Source of the DNA: Chlorobiaceae bacterium
Lineage (GTDB): Bacteria; Bacteroidota; Chlorobiia; Chlorobiales; Chlorobiaceae
Assembly (NCBI GenBank): GCA_013335115.1
Contig: JAAXWQ010000001.1
Location: forward strand, 186,001-250,000
DNA length: 64,000 nucleotides
Direction: 5' to 3'
Position 1 is the stretch's first letter. Every line of letters begins with the position of its first letter. Position numbers and translations under genes: made by a program. The notes beneath the pieces are model-generated. The model did no database searches and was not told where the DNA came from. It was given only the letters and a program-made list of their open reading frames with translations. This document shows, one piece after another, positions 15,414-26,018 of this stretch.

Positions 15414-16868
15414 ATGGAAGACAAAGGACACAAGTTCCTCACCAATGACGCGGGAATCCCGGTCACCAGCGATGAATACTCCCTCACGGTCGGACCTGAC
15501 GGGCCGATCCTGATGCACGATGCCTATCTGATGGAACAGATGGCCAATTTCAACCGGGAGATGATCCCTGACCGGCAGCCGCACGCGAAAGGGTCGGGGG
15601 CGTTCGGCTGGTTCGAGACGACCGGCGATGTGAGCGCCTACACGAAAGCAGCCCTGTTCCAGCCCGGGACGAAGACGAAGGTTCTGGCGCGGTTTTCCAC
15701 GGTGGCCGGGGAGAGCGGCAGCCCGGACACCTGGCGGGACGTGCGGGGCTTCGCCGTCAAGTTCTACACGACCGAAGGGAACTACGACATGGTTGGCAAC
15801 AACACGCCGGTGTTCTTCGTCCGCGACCCCATGAAATTCCAGCATTTCATTCACTCTCAAAAGCGCCGCGCTGACAACGGCATGCGGGATAACGACATGC
15901 AATGGGACTTCTGGACGCTCTCACCCGAGACCGCCCATCAGGTAACGATCCTCATGAGCGACCGGGGAATCCCGAGGTCCTACCGGCATATGCACGGCTT
16001 TTCGAGCCACACCTACCTGTGGGTCAACGCTTCGGGAGAGCGATATTGGGTCAAGTACCATTTCATCACCGAACAGGGTATCGAAAACCTGACGCAGGAA
16101 GAGGCCGACAAAATCGCAGGCTCAGATGCCGACTTCCATCGCCGCGACCTGTTCGATGCGATCAGGCGGGAAGAGTTCCCCTGCTGGTCATTCAAGGTAC
16201 AGATCATGCCGTTCAAGGAAGCCGAGAGCTACCGGTTCAACCCGTTCGACCTGACCAAGGTGTGGCCTCACGGCGATTACCCACTGCACGAGGTCGGACA
16301 ACTGGTGCTGAACCGCAATCCCGACGACTTCCACAGCGAAATCGAACAGTCGGCATTCGAGCCGAACAACATCGTCCCGGGCATCGGCATCAGCCCGGAC
16401 AGGATGCTGCTCGCCCGCATGGTATCCTACAGCGACGCGCACCGGGCACGGCTCGGCGTCAACTACAAGCAGATTCCGGTGAACCGGCCGGCCAGCGAGG
16501 TGCACAGCTACAGCAAAGGGGGAACCATGCGGGTCGACAAGGTTGCTGATCCGGTCTACGCGCCCAATTCGAAGGGGGGGCCCGTCGTCGACCCCGACAG
16601 TTCGTCAGAAGTGAATTCCTGGAAGACGGGTGGCGAGATCCTGCGCGCGCCCTACTCCCTGCGAAAGGACGACGACGATTTCGGACAGGCCGGCGAGCTG
16701 GTGCGGAAGGTGATGAACGAAGCGGAGCGTGACCGGCTGGTGTCGAACGTGGTGGGGCACCTGAAAAAAGGGGTGACCGAACCGGTCCTGCAACGAGTGT
16801 TCGGGTACTGGAGGAAAATCGACCGGGAGACCGGCGAACGGATTGCACAAGGGATGCAGTCTCCCTGA
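15414..16868 (+). CDS. katA: Haem catalase (monofunctional, small-subunit type)
   Basis: Converts hydrogen peroxide to water and oxygen. The 484-residue product has the distal His ([12 protein letters not shown], near residue 62), the distal Asn ([11 protein letters not shown]) and the proximal haem-ligand Tyr ([14 protein letters not shown]), so it should be active. Length fits the clade 3 small-subunit catalases. The residues just before the catalytic His (DRQPHAKG) differ from the usual ERVVHAKG. A GGAGG ribosome-binding site stands about 8 bp before the ATG. The gene follows efflux relics and is unusual for a strict anaerobe, so horizontal acquisition is plausible but not shown. Confidence 0.95.
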   Translation: MEDKGHKFLTNDAGIPVTSDEYSLTVGPDGPILMHDAYLMEQMANFNREMIPDRQPHAKGSGAFGWFETTGDVSAYTKAALFQPGTKTKVLARFSTVAGESGSPDTWRDVRGFAVKFYTTEGNYDMVGNNTPVFFVRDPMKFQHFIHSQKRRADNGMRDNDMQWDFWTLSPETAHQVTILMSDRGIPRSYRHMHGFSSHTYLWVNASGERYWVKYHFITEQGIENLTQEEADKIAGSDADFHRRDLFDAIRREEFPCWSFKVQIMPFKEAESYRFNPFDLTKVWPHGDYPLHEVGQLVLNRNPDDFHSEIEQSAFEPNNIVPGIGISPDRMLLARMVSYSDAHRARLGVNYKQIPVNRPASEVHSYSKGGTMRVDKVADPVYAPNSKGGPVVDPDSSSEVNSWKTGGEILRAPYSLRKDDDDFGQAGELVRKVMNEAERDRLVSNVVGHLKKGVTEPVLQRVFGYWRKIDRETGERIAQGMQSP

Positions 16869-16876
16869 GGCAGTAA

Positions 16877-16918
16877 GACGGCAACGGCGGGCTGTTTTTC
16901 CCACCCGCCATTGCCGTC
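16877..16918 (+). terminator. Hairpin after katA
   Basis: Arms 16877-16891 and 16904-16918 pair at 14 of 15 positions with a T-rich 12-nt loop, 9 bp past the katA stop. There is no T-run after the stem, so termination efficiency is uncertain. Confidence 0.5.
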
Positions 16919-16989
16919 CATATCCCTATGGGCGTTCGATTACCTGAAGAAGCCAAGCTGGAGTCCGGCGCTCCCGGGCAAGGAATGGA

Positions 16990-17862
16990 TTACCCTGCCG
17001 ATTCCAGCGCCGCGATCCTCGATTCGATGGGCGGGTGGCTGCTGAACAGCGCCATCATGCCGCCGCCGGCGATACCGCTGGCCGCCATCTGCTTCGGCAG
17101 TTCACCGGCATGGAGATTTCCAAGTACGTGCAGTGCGTCGATCATCGGGCGCCGGTCGCCCATGAGCGCGGCCGCGCCGGCATCCGCCCGGTACTCGCGC
17201 CGGCGCGAGAAGTACATGACGATAATGCTGGCAAGGATGCCGAACACGATCTCGAACACCATGCTGGCGATCCAGTAGCCGATGCCCGGGCTGTCGGACT
17301 CCTCGTCCCTGCGGAGGAAGCTGTCTACCACGTAGCCAAGGGCACGCGACAGGAAGATTACGAAGGTATTGACCACCCCCTGGATCAGGGTAAGCGTCAC
17401 CATATCGCCGTTCTGGATATGGGCGACCTCGTGGGCCAGCACCGCTTCAACCTCTTTCCGGTTCATGCCGTTCAGCAGGCCGGTCGAGACGGCCACCAGC
17501 GACCTGTTCTTGCTGGACCCGGTGGCGAAGGCGTTGGCGTCCCCATGGTAGATGGCCACCTCGGGCATCCGCAACCCGGCCCTGGCGGAAAGCTGCTTGA
17601 CGGTATCGACAAGCCATGCCTCGTCCTGGTTCGAGGGCTGCGAGATGACGCGGGCTCCGGTACTCCACTTCGCCATGGCCTTGGACATCAAGAGCGAGAT
17701 AAAGGAGCCGCCAAAGCCGATCAGGGCCGCGAATGCCAGCAGCATACCCAGGTCGAGGCCATTGCCGGTCAAAAAGCGGTCGATGCCGAGAATGCGGGCG
17801 CTGACCGACAGCACCCCCAGCACCGCAAAGTTGGTCAACAGGAAAAGGACTACACGTTTCAT
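16990..17862 (-). CDS. htpX: HtpX-type membrane zinc metalloprotease
   Basis: Inner-membrane M48B protease that degrades misfolded membrane proteins with FtsH. The 290-residue product has two N-terminal transmembrane helices ([40 protein letters not shown]), the zinc motif HEVAH, two further helices, and the third-ligand region [16 protein letters not shown]. It is full length. A GGAGGAT ribosome-binding site supports the start at 17862. Confidence 0.95.
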   Translation of the reverse strand: MKRVVLFLLTNFAVLGVLSVSARILGIDRFLTGNGLDLGMLLAFAALIGFGGSFISLLMSKAMAKWSTGARVISQPSNQDEAWLVDTVKQLSARAGLRMPEVAIYHGDANAFATGSSKNRSLVAVSTGLLNGMNRKEVEAVLAHEVAHIQNGDMVTLTLIQGVVNTFVIFLSRALGYVVDSFLRRDEESDSPGIGYWIASMVFEIVFGILASIIVMYFSRRREYRADAGAAALMGDRRPMIDALHVLGNLHAGELPKQMAASGIAGGGMMALFSSHPPIESRIAALESAG

Positions 17863-17991
17863 CAGGATCCTCCAAGATCACTATAATTATGGGGTTGACA
17901 GGTATTGGCACGGTTTGCGCACACTACCGTCCGGTACAACACTCGTCGTACAAAAATAATCACCCCGCGCCAGAGAAATGCATGGAAAAAT

Positions 17992-18066
17992 TCATACCTG
18001 GCCGATACCCCGACTTGCGCCGGTGACCAACGCGTCATTGCCTTTCATATCCTGTAAGCTCTCCAT
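17992..18066 (-). pseudogene. N-terminal relic of a short-chain dehydrogenase
   Basis: Twenty-four codons, MESLQDMKGNDALVTGASRG followed by IGQV and a stop. LVTGASRGIG is the cofactor-binding glycine motif of classical short-chain dehydrogenases such as 3-oxoacyl-ACP reductase. About 220 residues are missing and I see no continuation in any frame downstream (17887-17991). It lies 40 bp after the NmrA-like gene on the same strand. Confidence 0.65.
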
Positions 18067-18106
18067 GAGTTCCGGAACCATTACTGAATCAGCAAAGGGA
18101 CGCCGT

Positions 18107-18991
18107 TCAGCATTTAGCCGCGAGTTCGCGGTAAAAATCCTTCAGGCGCCTCGTTCCGAAGGAAGGGGCGACGTTTTCCATGCGGCTGACGGCGAGCGCG
18201 AATGACATGATGCTCCCGAGCGGCCTGTTGAAGAACCCGATGATGAAGAGGGCTGCGTCGCCGATCCACATGGGCATGTGCGTGATCTTCGGCGACAGGC
18301 CGAGTGCTTCGAACGCCATAAGGTTGGTCTGGTCGTAGGTGAAGGTATCCGGACCGCCGACGGCAACCTCCCTATCCCCCTCGTCGGTTGCGGCATCGGC
18401 GCACACCTTTGCCAAATCGGCGCCGTGGATCGGGTTGAAGCGGTTCGATCCGTCGCCGAAGAGGAAAACATGCCCTTTCCGTGCAAAGCCGAAGAACATG
18501 CCCATGTCGTTGAAATACGCGGTCGGGCGGATGACGGTGTAGGCCATTGCCGAGGCCCGCAGGTCTGCCACGAAAAGTTCGTGCGCACGGACCATATCCG
18601 AATCCGGCATCTTGTCGGCATTGAACACGGAGACGTAGACGAACCTTTTTACGCCGCTTTCGAGTGCCTCCTCCAGGAGCGCCCTGTTGCCGAGGTGGTC
18701 GACCTCTTCGCTCGTGACGCCATGCTGCGGCTTGGTGAGCCTCATGCAGGAAAAGACGATATCGACTCCATTGCAGGCTCCCCTAAGCGATGGCCTGTCG
18801 GTCGCGTCACCGATATGCACCTCCGCCACCAGGCCCGAAACGTCAGGCTCGAAGTTCTGCCCGATACCCGAGAGCCGGTTCCTGTCCCTGGCCAGGGCCC
18901 GGACAGCATATCCCCTTCCGGCGAATTCACTGACGACATACCTTCCGAGATATCCCGAAGCTCCAGCGACCAGTACCTTTTTTTGTGCCAT
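18107..18991 (-). CDS. NAD(P)-binding NmrA-like atypical short-chain dehydrogenase
   Basis: A 294-residue Rossmann-fold protein. The dinucleotide motif is VLVAGASGYLGRYV (residues 6-19). NAD(P) specificity may come from RALARDRNRL after beta-2. The classical Tyr-x-x-x-Lys is not evident, which places it with NmrA-like/atypical enzymes. That group includes the divinyl chlorophyllide reductase BciA, but this protein is shorter and I see no BciA-specific signature. Near the C-terminus is a possible membrane-associating stretch (WIGDAALFIIGFF). Substrate unknown. Confidence 0.8.
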   Translation of the reverse strand: MAQKKVLVAGASGYLGRYVVSEFAGRGYAVRALARDRNRLSGIGQNFEPDVSGLVAEVHIGDATDRPSLRGACNGVDIVFSCMRLTKPQHGVTSEEVDHLGNRALLEEALESGVKRFVYVSVFNADKMPDSDMVRAHELFVADLRASAMAYTVIRPTAYFNDMGMFFGFARKGHVFLFGDGSNRFNPIHGADLAKVCADAATDEGDREVAVGGPDTFTYDQTNLMAFEALGLSPKITHMPMWIGDAALFIIGFFNRPLGSIMSFALAVSRMENVAPSFGTRRLKDFYRELAAKC

Positions 18992-19192
18992 GCCTGTGGG
19001 CTTTTAAGGTGTACCGAACCTTACCATCAATCAAAATGTAGCAAATGATTTACCTCTTCATGGCGGCAATCTGCCGGACGACCGGTTCGGGAACCGGCGA
19101 GGAACGGGGTTTCGCTATCACGAAAATAAGACGTAAAATGCAGTAAACGAAATACGGCGACCGACCCGTAACCAGGAAACACAGGAGATGCG

Positions 19193-20206
19193 ATGAAACA
19201 GTCAAGGCCCCCTCTGGTCCGGATACAGTACATCGACCAGCAGCTCAAGGAGAACCGGTTTCCGAACTGCTGCAGCGTAGCGAAGTATTTCGAAGTATCG
19301 GCAAAAAGCATCCAGAGGGATATCGAGTACATGCGGGACATGCTGCATGCACCGATCGTTTACGACCAGAAAAAGCGGGGCTACTTCTACGAAACCCCGG
19401 GATGGGGTTTCCTGCCATCCGCGATATGGGAACAAAAGGAGGCCGAGGCGCTCATGGCCACCAAAAAAGTCCTTGCCCAGTACCAGGGGACCCCGTATCA
19501 TGCCGAAGTTTGCCGGGCTCTCGACAAGGTCAGGCAGTACCTTCCGGAAAATTCCGCCGCCGACGAGTTCTTCAGGATCTACTCCATCGAGCAATCCACC
19601 TCGCTGGCTATCGAGCCGCGGATATTCGCCACTCTCGAAAACGCCATCCGCAGCAGCCTGAAGATATCGATGACCTACCGGGCATCATGGAACCAGGAGG
19701 TCAGCGAACGCACGGTACACCCCTACACGCTCCGCTATTCGCCGGCCAGGGAGACCTGGTACCTGATAGCCTACTGTGAATTGAGGAACGATATCAGGAC
19801 CTTCGCCCTGGGCCGCATCAGGACCATCTCCCAGACATCGAAGCACTTTACGGTACTCGATGGCTTTTCCATCGACACCTATCTGGACAAGACCTTCGAG
19901 CAGATCCATGAGGACGAGCTCCATGTCGTCTCCATCCGGTTCACCCCTTACCAGGCGCAATGGATAAGGGAACACCGATGGCACCCGACCCAGGTCGTCA
20001 CGGAGCACGCGCATGGAGGCCTGACCCTGACGATGAGGGTCGGTGCGCTCGAAGCGATCAAACGCTGGATCATGCGCTACGGCAGCGAAGCCGAAGTGCT
20101 TGAGCCGCAGGAGCTCCGGGAGATGATCAAATACGAACTTCTGACGATGGAGCAGATGTACGAGGATGTACGGGCCGTGAAACTGGAATCCCTGTCGCTG
20201 TTTTAA
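19193..20206 (+). CDS. WYL-domain transcriptional regulator
   Basis: The 337-residue product has an N-terminal winged HTH (VAKYFEVSAKSIQRDIEYMR; DQKKRGYFYE, the wing) and a WYL domain from about residue 140, whose signature is PARETWYLIAYCELRNDIRTFALGRI. A WCX-like C-terminal domain follows. WYL proteins bind small nucleotides or nucleic acid and control DNA repair, defence or metabolic genes. A CAGGAGATG ribosome-binding site precedes the ATG. It is 143 bp upstream of a DUF481 gene whose promoter is overlapped by an inverted repeat, so it could regulate that gene (inference). No defence genes are nearby. Confidence 0.88.
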   Translation: MKQSRPPLVRIQYIDQQLKENRFPNCCSVAKYFEVSAKSIQRDIEYMRDMLHAPIVYDQKKRGYFYETPGWGFLPSAIWEQKEAEALMATKKVLAQYQGTPYHAEVCRALDKVRQYLPENSAADEFFRIYSIEQSTSLAIEPRIFATLENAIRSSLKISMTYRASWNQEVSERTVHPYTLRYSPARETWYLIAYCELRNDIRTFALGRIRTISQTSKHFTVLDGFSIDTYLDKTFEQIHEDELHVVSIRFTPYQAQWIREHRWHPTQVVTEHAHGGLTLTMRVGALEAIKRWIMRYGSEAEVLEPQELREMIKYELLTMEQMYEDVRAVKLESLSLF

Positions 20207-20279
20207 GAACATCCATGTACTGGCAACCTGTCGGCGACCCGCCCGCCCCTCCGGGTGATCTGGGAGCGTTCGTGCGAGG

Positions 20280-20321
20280 TTGACACTCCGTAACGCAACT
20301 GCTATATTGCAGCGCAGTTAC
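20280..20321 (+). promoter_or_regulatory. Sigma70 promoter overlapped by an inverted repeat
   Basis: The -35 is TTGACA (20280-20285) and the -10 is TATATT (20303-20308) with 17 bp between, the best sigma70-type promoter I see in the window. An inverted repeat, GTAACGCAACTGC (20290-20302) and GCAGCGCAGTTAC (20309-20321), matching at 9 of 13 positions, is centred exactly on the -10 box. A protein bound there would block transcription. The start would be near 20315, 35 nt before the DUF481 gene. Confidence 0.7.
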
Positions 20322-20349
20322 GAAATCATGCCAATCAGTACCTGAAACC

Positions 20350-21366
20350 ATGCATCGCATCGGATACCGGAGCGTCGTCACCACCCTTGCCCTTTTGCTC
20401 ATCGCACCAGCCGCATCCGGGGCAGCCGAAACCATCGTCATGGACAACGGCGACCGGCTGAGCGGACAATTGGTTCGTATGGCCGACGGCATACTCGAAC
20501 TGGAAACAGGTTATGCCGGCATGGTCAAGGCTGCATGGAATCATGTGCGGGAGATAACTACCGACGGCATGTTCGACGTCCGCCTCAACGGCGATGAAGT
20601 TGTGGCCGTCCAATCACTGAGGCTCCAGGATGGATCGGCCTTCCTGGACGACAGGTGCGTGCCGCTCGTGAACGTGAAGCAGCTGAATCCCGCGGACTGG
20701 GAACTCGGCAGATCAGCAAAGATCAGCGGAGAGATCGACGTTGCGCTCAAGATGGAACGGGGCAACACCCACGATGACCTGACCGACCTGCAGGGCAGGC
20801 TCGAATGGAAAAAAAGGATGCAGAGGATCCGGCTGGGCGGCGAATTCCAGTATAACCAGAACGGCCGGGATGTCACCGCCGACCGCTGGTCGGTGGAAGC
20901 CACCTACGACAACAACGCGTCGAAACGTTTCTATTTCGGGGAAGGCACCTCGTTCAAATCGGACAGGATGGGCAACCTCATCCTTCGCTGGGCTGCCGGT
21001 CCCTATGCCGGCGTGCACCTCATCGACACCCAACGGACCAGGCTCAACGCCGAAACCGGATTGGACTACGCATCGGACAATTACCGGTCGCAGCCCGTCG
21101 AGACCTTCCTCGCCGAATCGTGGAGGGTGGAGTTCAGCCATTTCATCATACCGGACAAGCTCGAGATTTACCACCGCGACAGCGGCCTGTTCAGTCTGAC
21201 CTCCTCTGCAGGATTCTCATTCGACACCTGGACAGGGCTGAAGTTCCCGGTCGCCAGCGGCATGTACACCAGCACCGAAATCAAGACTACCTTCAACGGC
21301 GATGCTCCGCCCGAAGCGTCGGCATGGGATACCACCTACCGGTTCAAGATCGGCTACCAGTGGTAG
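20350..21366 (+). CDS. Exported DUF481-family protein, probable outer-membrane barrel
   Basis: A 338-residue protein with a signal peptide (VVTTLALLLIAPAASGAAE). An N-terminal domain of about 90 residues (TIVMDNGDRLSGQLVRMADG) is followed by a barrel-like DUF481 region (ISGEIDVALKMERGNTHDD onward), with many amphipathic strands and a C-terminal aromatic (FKIGYQW). DUF481 proteins such as YdiY are predicted outer-membrane salt- or stress-induced proteins of unknown function. It stands behind the strong, apparently repressible promoter at 20280. Confidence 0.82.
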   Translation: MHRIGYRSVVTTLALLLIAPAASGAAETIVMDNGDRLSGQLVRMADGILELETGYAGMVKAAWNHVREITTDGMFDVRLNGDEVVAVQSLRLQDGSAFLDDRCVPLVNVKQLNPADWELGRSAKISGEIDVALKMERGNTHDDLTDLQGRLEWKKRMQRIRLGGEFQYNQNGRDVTADRWSVEATYDNNASKRFYFGEGTSFKSDRMGNLILRWAAGPYAGVHLIDTQRTRLNAETGLDYASDNYRSQPVETFLAESWRVEFSHFIIPDKLEIYHRDSGLFSLTSSAGFSFDTWTGLKFPVASGMYTSTEIKTTFNGDAPPEASAWDTTYRFKIGYQW

Positions 21367-21485
21367 GGTCCCCGTTTACTCCCGATGATTTTTCCTGCAA
21401 CTCCGGAATTGTGGCGGTGCGCTAATAATGACTATCTTTCGTGTCAAAACCGTCTAACCAATACCCATCGAAGGAGTTGCTCGTC

Positions 21486-22748
21486 ATGACCGACCACGAA
21501 GCCATCGTCGAACGCCTGAAAGCCGTCCAAAAAGCCAGCCGGGGCATCGTCGCCCTCGATACGGAGGCGATCAACGGCATGCTCCTGGAACTTGCCGACA
21601 GGATTCCCGCTGCAGCAGCATCGATCCTCGCCGCCAACCGCCAGGACCTCGACCGGATGGACCCCGCCGACCCGCGGTACGACCGCCTGCTGCTGAACGA
21701 GGCGAGGCTCGAATCGATCGCGTCGGATATCAGGAACGTGGCCGCGCTCCCCTCCCCCCTCGACCAGGTGCTGGAAGAGCGGGCATTGCCGAACGGCCTT
21801 GAGGTGAAGAAGGTGACCGTGCCGCTCGGCGTCGTCGGCATCATCTACGAGTCGCGACCCAACGTCACCTTCGACGTCTTCTCGCTCTGCCTGAAGTCGG
21901 GCAACGCCACCGTGCTGAAAGGAGGCAGCGACGCGGCATGCTCGAACATTGCCATCGTCGGCCTGATCCAGCAGGTACTCGCCGACCGCGGGCTCGATCC
22001 CGACATCATCTACCTGCTTCCTGCCGAGCGTGAAGCTGCCCACGTGATGCTGAATGCGGTCGGGTTCATCGACGTCATCATTCCGAGGGGAAGCCAGCAA
22101 CTCATCGATTTCGCACGAAAGCACTCGACGGTACCGGTGATCGAGACCGGTGCGGGTATCGTGCACACCTATTTCGACAGGAGCGGCGACCTGGAAAAAG
22201 GCAAGGCGATCGTGTTCAACGCCAAGACGAGGCGACCGAGCGTTTGCAACGCCCTCGACACGCTGATCGTGCATAGCGACCGGCTTGCAGCGCTACCTGA
22301 ACTGGTGGCCCCGCTCACGGAGAAGATGGTGCAGATCTTCGCCGACGAACCGGCATTTTTCAAGCTCTCGGGGATCTATCCGCAGGAGCTGCTCGATATG
22401 GCGAGCCCGGAACATTTCGGCACGGAGTTCCTGTCGCTGAAGATGTCGATCAGGACCGTCGACAGCCTCGACGAGGCGCTGGAGCACATCGCGCACCACA
22501 GCTCGAAGCACAGCGAGGCCGTGATTGCCGAAGACCAGGAGGTAATCGAGGCATTCATGAAGCGGGTGGATGCGGCTGCCGTCTACGCGAACAGCTCGAC
22601 GGCCTTCACCGACGGAGCCCAGTTCGGACTCGGCGCGGAGATCGGCATCAGCACCCAAAAGCTGCACGCCCGAGGCCCGATGGCCCTGAAGGAGCTGTGT
22701 AGCTACAAGTGGCTGGTCAACGGCAACGGCCAGGTGAGGCCTGCCTGA
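21486..22748 (+). CDS. proA: Gamma-glutamyl phosphate reductase
   Basis: NADPH-dependent reduction of gamma-glutamyl phosphate to glutamate semialdehyde, the second step of proline synthesis after ProB. The 420-residue product carries [32 protein letters not shown], and the catalytic-Cys segment [17 protein letters not shown]. The aldehyde-dehydrogenase fold is complete, with the conserved [16 protein letters not shown] end. AAGGAG about 10 bp before ATG 21486 fixes the start. lolD starts 1 bp after the stop. Confidence 0.97.
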   Translation: MTDHEAIVERLKAVQKASRGIVALDTEAINGMLLELADRIPAAAASILAANRQDLDRMDPADPRYDRLLLNEARLESIASDIRNVAALPSPLDQVLEERALPNGLEVKKVTVPLGVVGIIYESRPNVTFDVFSLCLKSGNATVLKGGSDAACSNIAIVGLIQQVLADRGLDPDIIYLLPAEREAAHVMLNAVGFIDVIIPRGSQQLIDFARKHSTVPVIETGAGIVHTYFDRSGDLEKGKAIVFNAKTRRPSVCNALDTLIVHSDRLAALPELVAPLTEKMVQIFADEPAFFKLSGIYPQELLDMASPEHFGTEFLSLKMSIRTVDSLDEALEHIAHHSSKHSEAVIAEDQEVIEAFMKRVDAAAVYANSSTAFTDGAQFGLGAEIGISTQKLHARGPMALKELCSYKWLVNGNGQVRPA

Positions 22749-22749
22749 G

Positions 22750-23445
<696 letters not shown>

Positions 23446-23575
23446 GGGACCTCCCACTCCCGGCCTGAAGCCCGGGAAAATTGAAAGGAAAAGTATGATT
23501 CGAATGTCCAACGAAAGACATCCCTCCTCGATCTGGGAGTCTGCGGCACAGGAGAGTTAATAAAACAGGCATCCA

Positions 23576-24871
23576 ATGGGACAAAGCACCCCCGGCAACA
23601 GGATAGGCCCTGTTGAACTCGCTCCTTCGGTTCAACCAAAGCACGGCTGGAGTTTCCTCGTCATAGCCTTTTTCTCGATCAGCATGATCACCTTCGTGTC
23701 GATCGGGCAGGCCTACATCCTGAACCAGAACCTCGGCATTCCGCCGCACCTGCAGGGCACCATCAGCGGCGACCTGGTCTTCTGGACCGAGATCGTGACG
23801 CTGCTGCTGTTCGGCCCGGCCGGGGCCCTGATGGACCGTATCGGGCGCAAGCCCGTCTACGCCGCAGGGTTCCTGGTCCTGGCGCTCGCCTACCTCCTCT
23901 ACCCTTTCGCCAGGAGCGTGGCAGAGCTGACGGCTTACCGCATGATCTACGCGGTGGGCGTGGTGGCAGTGACAAGCGGCCTGTCGACCGTGCTGGTGGA
24001 TTACCCTGCCGAGCGGTCGAGGGGCAAGCTGATCGCGATCATCGGGTTCCTCAACGGCCTCGGGATCGTGGTATTGAACCAGTTTTTCGGGAGCCTTCCC
24101 CATCGGCTCGTCACCAGTGGCCACAGCGGCGCCGAAGCCGCCTTCTGGACACATGCCTCGGTCGCCGGCACCTGCGTCGCGATCGCCATCTTCGTCGCCG
24201 CCGGCCTCAAGGGAGGCACGCCGGTCCGCCATGAGGAGCGCCTGCCGCTCGGCAAACTGCTCTTGAGCGGCATCAGGCATGCAAGGAACCCGAGGATCCT
24301 GCTCTCCTACGCGGCCGCGTTCGTTGCGCGGGGAGACCAGTCGATCATCGGCACCTTCGTACCGCTATGGGGCACCACTGCCGGCATCGCCATGGGCATG
24401 ACCCCTGCCGAGGCGGTCAGGCGCGGGACCATCCTGTTCATCGTCTCCCAGGGCGCAGCCCTCCTCTGGGCGCCGGTGATCGGCCCGCTGATCGACCGTT
24501 GGAACCGGGTGAAGGCCCTCACGGTGAGCATGGGTCTGGCCGCGGTCGGCTACCTGTCACTGGTGCTGATCGGCAACCCGCTGGAAACCTTGTCGCTGGT
24601 ATTTTTCGTACTGCTCGGCATCGGGCAGATCAGCGCATTCCTGGGTTCGCAGTCCCTGATCGGCCAGGAAGCCCCCAGGGAGGCCCGGGGATCGGTGATG
24701 GGGGCGTTCAACATCAGCGGCGCGGTCGGAATACTGCTGATTACCATGGCTGGCGGGCGCCTGTTCGACGGCATGAGCCCCAAGGCGCCATTCCTGATCG
24801 TCGGCGCGATCAACCTGCTGGTGATGGCCGCCGGCGTGCTGCTGAACGTCAAGGAGGGGAAAAAAGAGTAA
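23576..24871 (+). CDS. Major facilitator superfamily transporter
   Basis: A 431-residue inner-membrane protein with about 12 predicted helices. The MFS loop 2-3 motif is clear (GPAGALMDRIGRKPVYAAG) and a related motif recurs between helices 8 and 9 (GPLIDRWNRVKAL). The N-terminal 25 residues are cytosolic. It resembles general drug/metabolite antiporters of the MFS, and the substrate cannot be told. No ribosome-binding site of note precedes it. The 130-bp gap to lolD shows nothing distinctive. Confidence 0.85.
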   Translation: MGQSTPGNRIGPVELAPSVQPKHGWSFLVIAFFSISMITFVSIGQAYILNQNLGIPPHLQGTISGDLVFWTEIVTLLLFGPAGALMDRIGRKPVYAAGFLVLALAYLLYPFARSVAELTAYRMIYAVGVVAVTSGLSTVLVDYPAERSRGKLIAIIGFLNGLGIVVLNQFFGSLPHRLVTSGHSGAEAAFWTHASVAGTCVAIAIFVAAGLKGGTPVRHEERLPLGKLLLSGIRHARNPRILLSYAAAFVARGDQSIIGTFVPLWGTTAGIAMGMTPAEAVRRGTILFIVSQGAALLWAPVIGPLIDRWNRVKALTVSMGLAAVGYLSLVLIGNPLETLSLVFFVLLGIGQISAFLGSQSLIGQEAPREARGSVMGAFNISGAVGILLITMAGGRLFDGMSPKAPFLIVGAINLLVMAAGVLLNVKEGKKE

Positions 24872-24896
24872 GCGCAGTCCTTTCCCTACCGGTCCC

Positions 24897-26018
24897 TTAA
24901 GCCTTGAGGATCACGGCGCAGATTTCCTCGATATCCTCATCCTTGAGGTAGGGATGCATCGGCAGCGAGAAGACCCTGGAGCTGAAATCCTCCGATATCG
25001 GGAAATCCCCTTTCGCATAGCCGAGGTCGAGGTAGGCCTTCTGCAGGTGCAGGGGGATGCGGTAGTAGACGACCGAGGGGATGCCGGCCTGTTGCAGGGC
25101 GCCCATGATCCTTTCCCGCTCGGCAGTGCAGGATGCGAGCACCGAGTACTGGGCCCAGGATGAGGTGTATCCCGAGGGAACTTCGGGAACCTCGACCCTG
25201 CCCCTGAGGCGGCTGGAGTAAGCGTCGGCCACGCGCTGGCGGGCCACGAGTTCGTCATCGAAGATCGCCAGCTTTTCGAGCAGCACGGCAGCCTGCATCG
25301 TATCGAGGCGGCCGTTGATGCCGATGCGGACGTTGAAATACTTGTCGTCGCCGTCCCCCTGCCCATGCACCCGGACTGAGCGGAGTACACGGTCGAGCTC
25401 GTCGTCGTCCGTGAAGACTGCGCCGCCGTCGCCGTAGCAGCCGAGCGGCTTTGCCGGGAAGAAGGAAGTGGCGCCGACCAGGCCGAAGCAGCCGGCGCGC
25501 CTGCCCCGGAAGGTGCCGCCGAACCCCTGGGCAGCATCCTCGAGGATCCAGATCCCGTTTTCGGCCGCGACCTGTTCGAGGCGTCCGTAGTCCGCCGGAA
25601 GGCCGAAGAGGTCGACCGGGATGAGTGCCTTGGGGTTCAATCCTTTCGCCCTCGCCTGCCCGACGGCAGCGCCGACCAGGTCCGGATCGATGTTGAATGT
25701 GCCGGGAAGGACGTCCACGAACACGGGCGTCGCACCGGCAAGGCTGATCACCTCTGCCGTGGCAACGAAGGTGAAGGGGGTAGTCAGGACGGCGTCGCCG
25801 GGTCCGACACCCATCGCCATAAGCGGCATCAGAAGGGCGTCGGTGCCGGAAGAACAGGAGACGCAGTGCTTCGTGCCGACGTAGGCCGCGAGCTGCTTTT
25901 CGAGTTCGGGGACTTCGGGGCCCATGACGTACTGGCCGTGGTCGACGATCGCTTCGAGGCGCTGCATGACGCGCTCGCGAATACGGTTCTTCTGGGTGAT
26001 CAGGTCTATGAACTGCAT
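24897..26018 (-). CDS. DegT/DnrJ/EryC1/StrS-family PLP aminotransferase
   Basis: A sugar aminotransferase-type enzyme of 373 residues, usually working on nucleotide-linked 4-keto sugars for surface polysaccharides. Visible features are the substrate/PLP loop SCSSGTDALLMPLMA, the Asp that contacts the PLP ring nitrogen in WILEDAAQGFGG, and the Lys in TSFFPAKPLGCYGDGGAV, which forms the Schiff base. It is full length. The nearest genes (MFS, mpl) do not form a sugar operon, so the exact product is unknown. Confidence 0.9.
   Translation of the reverse strand: MQFIDLITQKNRIRERVMQRLEAIVDHGQYVMGPEVPELEKQLAAYVGTKHCVSCSSGTDALLMPLMAMGVGPGDAVLTTPFTFVATAEVISLAGATPVFVDVLPGTFNIDPDLVGAAVGQARAKGLNPKALIPVDLFGLPADYGRLEQVAAENGIWILEDAAQGFGGTFRGRRAGCFGLVGATSFFPAKPLGCYGDGGAVFTDDDELDRVLRSVRVHGQGDGDDKYFNVRIGINGRLDTMQAAVLLEKLAIFDDELVARQRVADAYSSRLRGRVEVPEVPSGYTSSWAQYSVLASCTAERERIMGALQQAGIPSVVYYRIPLHLQKAYLDLGYAKGDFPISEDFSSRVFSLPMHPYLKDEDIEEICAVILKA

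Noticed and set aside
18107-18991. Assignment as divinyl chlorophyllide reductase BciA
   Set aside because: BciA belongs to the same fold group, but this protein is shorter and lacks anything I can recognise as specific.
19193-20206. WYL regulator as part of a defence island
   Set aside because: No nuclease, methylase, BREX, CBASS or similar gene is nearby; neighbours are metabolic and envelope genes.
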